From Bacillus aquiflavi (GTDB taxonomy: Bacteria; Bacillota; Bacilli; Bacillales; Cytobacillaceae), in assembly GCF_019915265.1 (NCBI RefSeq), contig NZ_CP082780.1, positions 1,426,001 through 1,490,000 on the forward strand: 64,000 nt of DNA, given 5' to 3'. The notes beneath the pieces are model-generated. The model ran no database searches. It was not told the DNA's origin and saw only the letters and a list, made by a program, of their open reading frames with translations. The position numbers and the translations under genes were made by a program. Positions 60,925 through 64,000 of this stretch are shown here, piece after piece. The number at the start of each line of letters is the position of its first letter. Position 1 is the stretch's first letter.

Positions 60925-62037
60925 TCAAATACGTCTTTTTTCCATAAAGTTGATGCCTATTCCGATCATGACGACACCCATTAAGAAAAGGATACTCATT
61001 GGGTACATCAGCTCACTCAGCGAGTAACCGTACACTGTTGCTCCTTTTAAAGCTTCCATTCCATATGTGATCGGAACAAATTTTGAAAGTGTAAGCATTA
61101 CATCAGATGAGACAATTTCTAATGGCCAGTAAGCACCGCCAATCATTGCCATACTCACTGAAACTAGGGGAATGACCGCATTAAATTGTTGCGTGTTTTT
61201 AACAATACTTGTAATTAAAATTGACATCGCAACAATTGAAAAAACATAAGGTATTAACAATATTAACGTTTTTCCGAAGCCGCCATAAAAGTCAACTCCA
61301 GCTCCAAAACGAAACACTAAGAAAATAAGAACGACTTGTATATACCCGACGACAAAGCTGTATAATAAATTACTAGTATACATTTCCCACTTTCGAACAG
61401 GGGAGAGGATCATCCTATCCCATACACCTTCGTTTTTCTCCAATAATATATGCAGGACATTATAAGCTATCGTATAAATGACAAAGAATAGAGAAAAACC
61501 ATAAATAGCTTGGAGTTTTCCATCAATGACAACTGTTTGATCGCCACGAAAGTTTGCCCTATTTAAAGAAAAAATCGGTGTTTCATTTACTTCTGCTAAT
61601 GTATCCTTTAATTTTGTTATCTCAATATTTGCCTGACTAGATACCGCCTTAACGATTTGATCATGACGAAAAACATCTGCATAAACAGTTTCGATATATT
61701 GGCGAACTAAATTCACATTTTCTGTTTTTGAAGTAATAATAATCCGATAGGAATCTTGTTTAAGCTCGACACCAGCTTCAGCTTTTCCTTCACTTACAAT
61801 CTTGTTTACCTCTTTTTTTGATGTTAAATAAAAATCAAAAGTATCTGACGCTTTTAATTGCTTCCATAAAGAGTTTGTTTCAATATTTTCGATATTGCTA
61901 TAGACGGGAATTGATACTTTTATTTCATTTCCTTGGCCAATAAAATAAGCAAATATTCAGCAGATAAAGGTCATCCCGATAAATGGCCAAGGAAATCTTA
62001 AAAATAAGCGCAATTTTGCAAGTAAAATACCAATCAT
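60925..62037 (-). pseudogene. ABC-2 type permease, interrupted by TGA near its N-terminus
   Basis: From ATG 62037 (overlapping the previous stop as ATGA) the frame gives LRLFLRFPWPFIGMTFIC, then TGA at 61959-61957, and continues IFAYFIGQGNEIKVSIPVY, an extracellular domain (about 30-160) and a six-segment ABC-2 membrane domain (MYTSNLLYSFVVGYIQVVLI, FVPITYGMEALKGATVYGYS). The stop falls inside the first membrane helix, where no Cys/Sec is expected, and I find no stem-loop after it, so this is a nonsense mutation or read error rather than Sec. Its neighbours are a second permease and the ATPase. Confidence 0.8.
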
Positions 62038-63314
62038 ATTGTTTCCCCCCTTTTTGGGAAACTGATAACAGCAATGACAATCATTAAAAGTCCAAATAAA
62101 GTTAAGAAAATTAAAGAACCTGTAATATCACTTAAATCGTATCCTTGTTGTAGCTTCAAAAAGGCTGTCATCCCTGCTCCATTAGGAGTGAGTTCGCCTA
62201 AAAATTGGATAACATTTGATAATTCACCAGAAGGAAAAAAGCTTCCTCCTAAAAATGCGAAAAAGGTGACGATAACGGAAGAAAAAAAGTTTGTTATTAA
62301 CTCTGAATTTAAATTATAAGTCAACGAAGTTAATAAAACAGTCATTCCCCCAACTGCAAAACTAAGCATAAAGCAGACTGTGAAAAATGCCGGGATATTC
62401 GGCCACCTTACATCATAGACGAGTGCGGTAACACCATATAAAATCATTAATTGAATAAAGGCTAACGTCATCCCCGAAATAAATATACTTGAAAAATAAG
62501 TCCATTTTGAGATGTTTGCTAGAAGAATACGGTTAAATACATGTAATTGTTTTTCTTGAAAAGCATATGTGCCGATACTGGAAGCGATATAAAGAACGAA
62601 CATGACACTCATTCCGATCGTATAATAAACGGTTGCATTAATCGGCTCCCTTTTTGTTACTGATTCAATCGTTCCTTCAAAAGTTTTTTCTTGAGAAAAA
62701 TGAATCTCATGTAAGAGACCGGCAGCTCCAAGAACAGTGAGCGTAGAAAATTGGTTTTGAAAGCTTTCTAATATTTCTTCAATTATTGATGATGCTAATT
62801 CATTTCCTTCATTCCTAAATAAAGTTATTGTCGAACGTGACTCCTTTTTGTTAAAGAAAACGGTTTGCAATGTGTTGTAAGTAAATTTTTCTGGAATTTC
62901 GATCACTGCGTCATAATGATCATCTTTTTTAATTTTGTCAAAGTGTGAAGGCTTCGCAATGACTAGTTCTATATGATCTTTTAATTCTTTATGACCGAAA
63001 ACATCATTTTTCAATGAGTGGGAAGGCTGGATTTGTTTTGCTCCAGCAATCATTGCTTGCTTCTGTTTTTCAGGTAGATTCATGTTTTTTATTTCATTTA
63101 TAAATTGCTCAATCTCTTTTTGTTCATTTCCATGTTCAATCAGGGCTACTTTAGCTTTTATGTCAGGTGTTTCACCATTCATAAAACTACCCAATGAAAA
63201 TCCTAAAATTGAAATTAATATAAGAGGCATTCCAAGAAGGATAATTAACTCTTGTTTATTACGAAACAGCAGTAGCCATTGTTTTTTAACAATCTGTGTC
63301 ATCATTTTAATCAC
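62034..63314 (-). CDS. ABC-2 type transporter permease
   Basis: A 426-residue export permease: an N-terminal membrane segment (ELIILLGMPLILISILGFSL), a large extracellular domain (about 45-215) and five to six C-terminal membrane segments (GMSVMFVLYIASSIGTYAFQ, AFFTVCFMLSFAVGGMTVLL, FFPSGELSNVIQFLGELTPN). It resembles the YhgE/drug and lantibiotic export permeases. It lies 6 bp after the ATPase and overlaps the second permease gene by 4 bp. The substrate is unknown. Confidence 0.88.
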   Translation of the reverse strand: MIKMMTQIVKKQWLLLFRNKQELIILLGMPLILISILGFSLGSFMNGETPDIKAKVALIEHGNEQKEIEQFINEIKNMNLPEKQKQAMIAGAKQIQPSHSLKNDVFGHKELKDHIELVIAKPSHFDKIKKDDHYDAVIEIPEKFTYNTLQTVFFNKKESRSTITLFRNEGNELASSIIEEILESFQNQFSTLTVLGAAGLLHEIHFSQEKTFEGTIESVTKREPINATVYYTIGMSVMFVLYIASSIGTYAFQEKQLHVFNRILLANISKWTYFSSIFISGMTLAFIQLMILYGVTALVYDVRWPNIPAFFTVCFMLSFAVGGMTVLLTSLTYNLNSELITNFFSSVIVTFFAFLGGSFFPSGELSNVIQFLGELTPNGAGMTAFLKLQQGYDLSDITGSLIFLTLFGLLMIVIAVISFPKRGETI

Positions 63315-63320
63315 CCCTTA

Positions 63321-64000
63321 TCAATCTCGTAATGCCCGGCCGGTTAAATGTAAAAATACATCTTCTAAAGTTGGTGTTTTGACGTCAACAGACATTAGCA
63401 CTGTGTTGGTATCTTCTGCATGTTTAATAATTGTTCGAAACACATTTACTTCCTTCGGGACAATAATAGTAATCGCTTCGTTTTGGACGGTTACTCTAGT
63501 AATCACCGCTTCTTTTTTTAATGCACTAATAAACTTGTCATTCATTCTTTCTGTTTTAATTAAGATTGTATTCTCTGATGATAATATATTTTTAATTTCA
63601 TCTTTCGTCCCAGAAGCGATAATAGAGCCTTCATCCATAATATAAATTCGATCGCATAAAAACTCTACTTCCTCCATATAATGACTCGTATATAGAACAG
63701 TCATATCTCTATCTTTATTTAGCTGTTTCACAGTTTCAAGAATGTAATTACGGGATTGAGGATCAATACCAACGGTAGGTTCATCCATAATAATAAGTTC
63801 TGGATCGTGTAAAAGAGCAACGCCGATATTTAATCGCCGTTTCATCCCCCCGGAAAAGGTTTTCACGAGATCTTTTCGTCTATCGGTTAAGCCGATTTGA
63901 TTTAGTACTTCGTTTATCTTATTTTTAAGTTCTGCTCCAGAAAGTCGATAAATTCTTCCAAAGAATTCTAGATTTTCTTGAGCAGTTAAATCTAAATAAA
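63321..64000 (-). CDS. ABC transporter ATP-binding protein, partial (cut by right edge)
   Basis: The N-terminal part with Walker A is outside the window. Visible are LTAQENLEFFGRIYRLSGAE, the signature KTFSGGMKRRLNIGVALLHD, Walker B LIIMDEPTVGIDPQSRN with its catalytic Glu, the H-loop (TVLYTSHYMEEVEFLCDRIY) and the C-terminal drug-exporter extension TLEDVFLHLTGRALRD. It powers the two ABC-2 permeases that follow. The three genes form one operon. Confidence 0.93.
   Translation of the reverse strand, partial: YLDLTAQENLEFFGRIYRLSGAELKNKINEVLNQIGLTDRRKDLVKTFSGGMKRRLNIGVALLHDPELIIMDEPTVGIDPQSRNYILETVKQLNKDRDMTVLYTSHYMEEVEFLCDRIYIMDEGSIIASGTKDEIKNILSSENTILIKTERMNDKFISALKKEAVITRVTVQNEAITIIVPKEVNVFRTIIKHAEDTNTVLMSVDVKTPTLEDVFLHLTGRALRD

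Noticed and set aside
61957-61959. In-frame TGA in the ABC-2 permease as a fourth selenocysteine
   Set aside because: It lies in the first membrane helix after FIC, where the family has no redox Cys, and no stem-loop follows within 40 bases. A nonsense change or error is simpler.

Overview
The window is low-GC DNA from a spore-forming member of the Bacillaceae. It carries an acyl-phosphate glycerol-3-phosphate acyltransferase / CoA-binding protein / ParE / ParC block as in Bacillus subtilis, a sporulation-type histidine kinase, DUF1657 and 2Duf-type spore genes, a YkoP homologue, AAGGAGG-type ribosome sites with many GTG/TTG starts, and short A/T-flanked terminators. No rRNA or tRNA gene was seen.

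The most striking feature is an apparent selenocysteine-decoding trait. Three unrelated genes are each interrupted by one in-frame TGA at a position where the family has a redox or ligand Cys/Sec, and each TGA is followed 13-16 bases later by a small stem-loop. They are an FdhF-like formate dehydrogenase (56251-58314, Sec137, loop GGTCT as in the classical fdhF SECIS), a HesB/IscA-like protein (862-1155, Sec37) and a PCYCGC-motif lipoprotein (3799-4272, Sec112, forming a U-G-V-C motif). The formate dehydrogenase makes the trait credible; the lipoprotein is the least familiar. The Sec machinery (selA, selB, selC, selD) is not in the window.

Layout. 1-11.9 kb is core: CapA-like, HesB selenoprotein, histidine kinase, plsY, PCYCGC selenoprotein, GH18 protein, CoA-binding protein, parE-parC. 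11.9-17.9 kb is an accessory island of decayed parts: LXG-type toxin remnant with an immunity candidate, serine recombinase remnant, fragments of a SUKH immunity gene split by an inversion, and an IS66 element. It is bounded by a ~62-bp duplication of the upstream region of the next gene, so it appears inserted between parC and that gene. 17.9-34 kb holds a secreted protein, a Staygreen protein, modA-modB, aldehyde dehydrogenase, a disrupted histidine kinase, lrgAB, an acyl-CoA ligase, ykoP, the DUF1657/2Duf group, an aminotransferase, a polysaccharide deacetylase and an FtsW/RodA protein. 34-38 kb has a cobalamin riboswitch, a thioesterase, a degraded group II intron and a disrupted mscS. 38-43.4 kb is a D-to-L amino-acid conversion set (YkvI transporter, N-succinylamino-acid racemase, GNAT, M20 hydrolase, RpiR regulator). 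43.6-50 kb is a TetR-controlled acyl-CoA catabolic set with three matching operators. 50-64 kb has a large secreted protein, an M28 peptidase, a second disrupted YetF-like gene, formate dehydrogenase, MarR/YciI, YhfH, a DsrE-like protein behind an 18-bp palindrome, and an ABC-2 export system.

Two genome-scale patterns stand out. First, a family of ~80-120-bp imperfect palindromic repeats (at least ten copies) lies in gaps between genes, nearly always beside a terminator, and several copies have a second decayed copy of that terminator on the far side. Second, at least six genes carry a single stop or frameshift (histidine kinase, two YetF-like genes, mscS, ABC-2 permease, IS66 transposase); these could be true pseudogenes or assembly errors, and must be kept apart from the three TGA genes with stem-loops.
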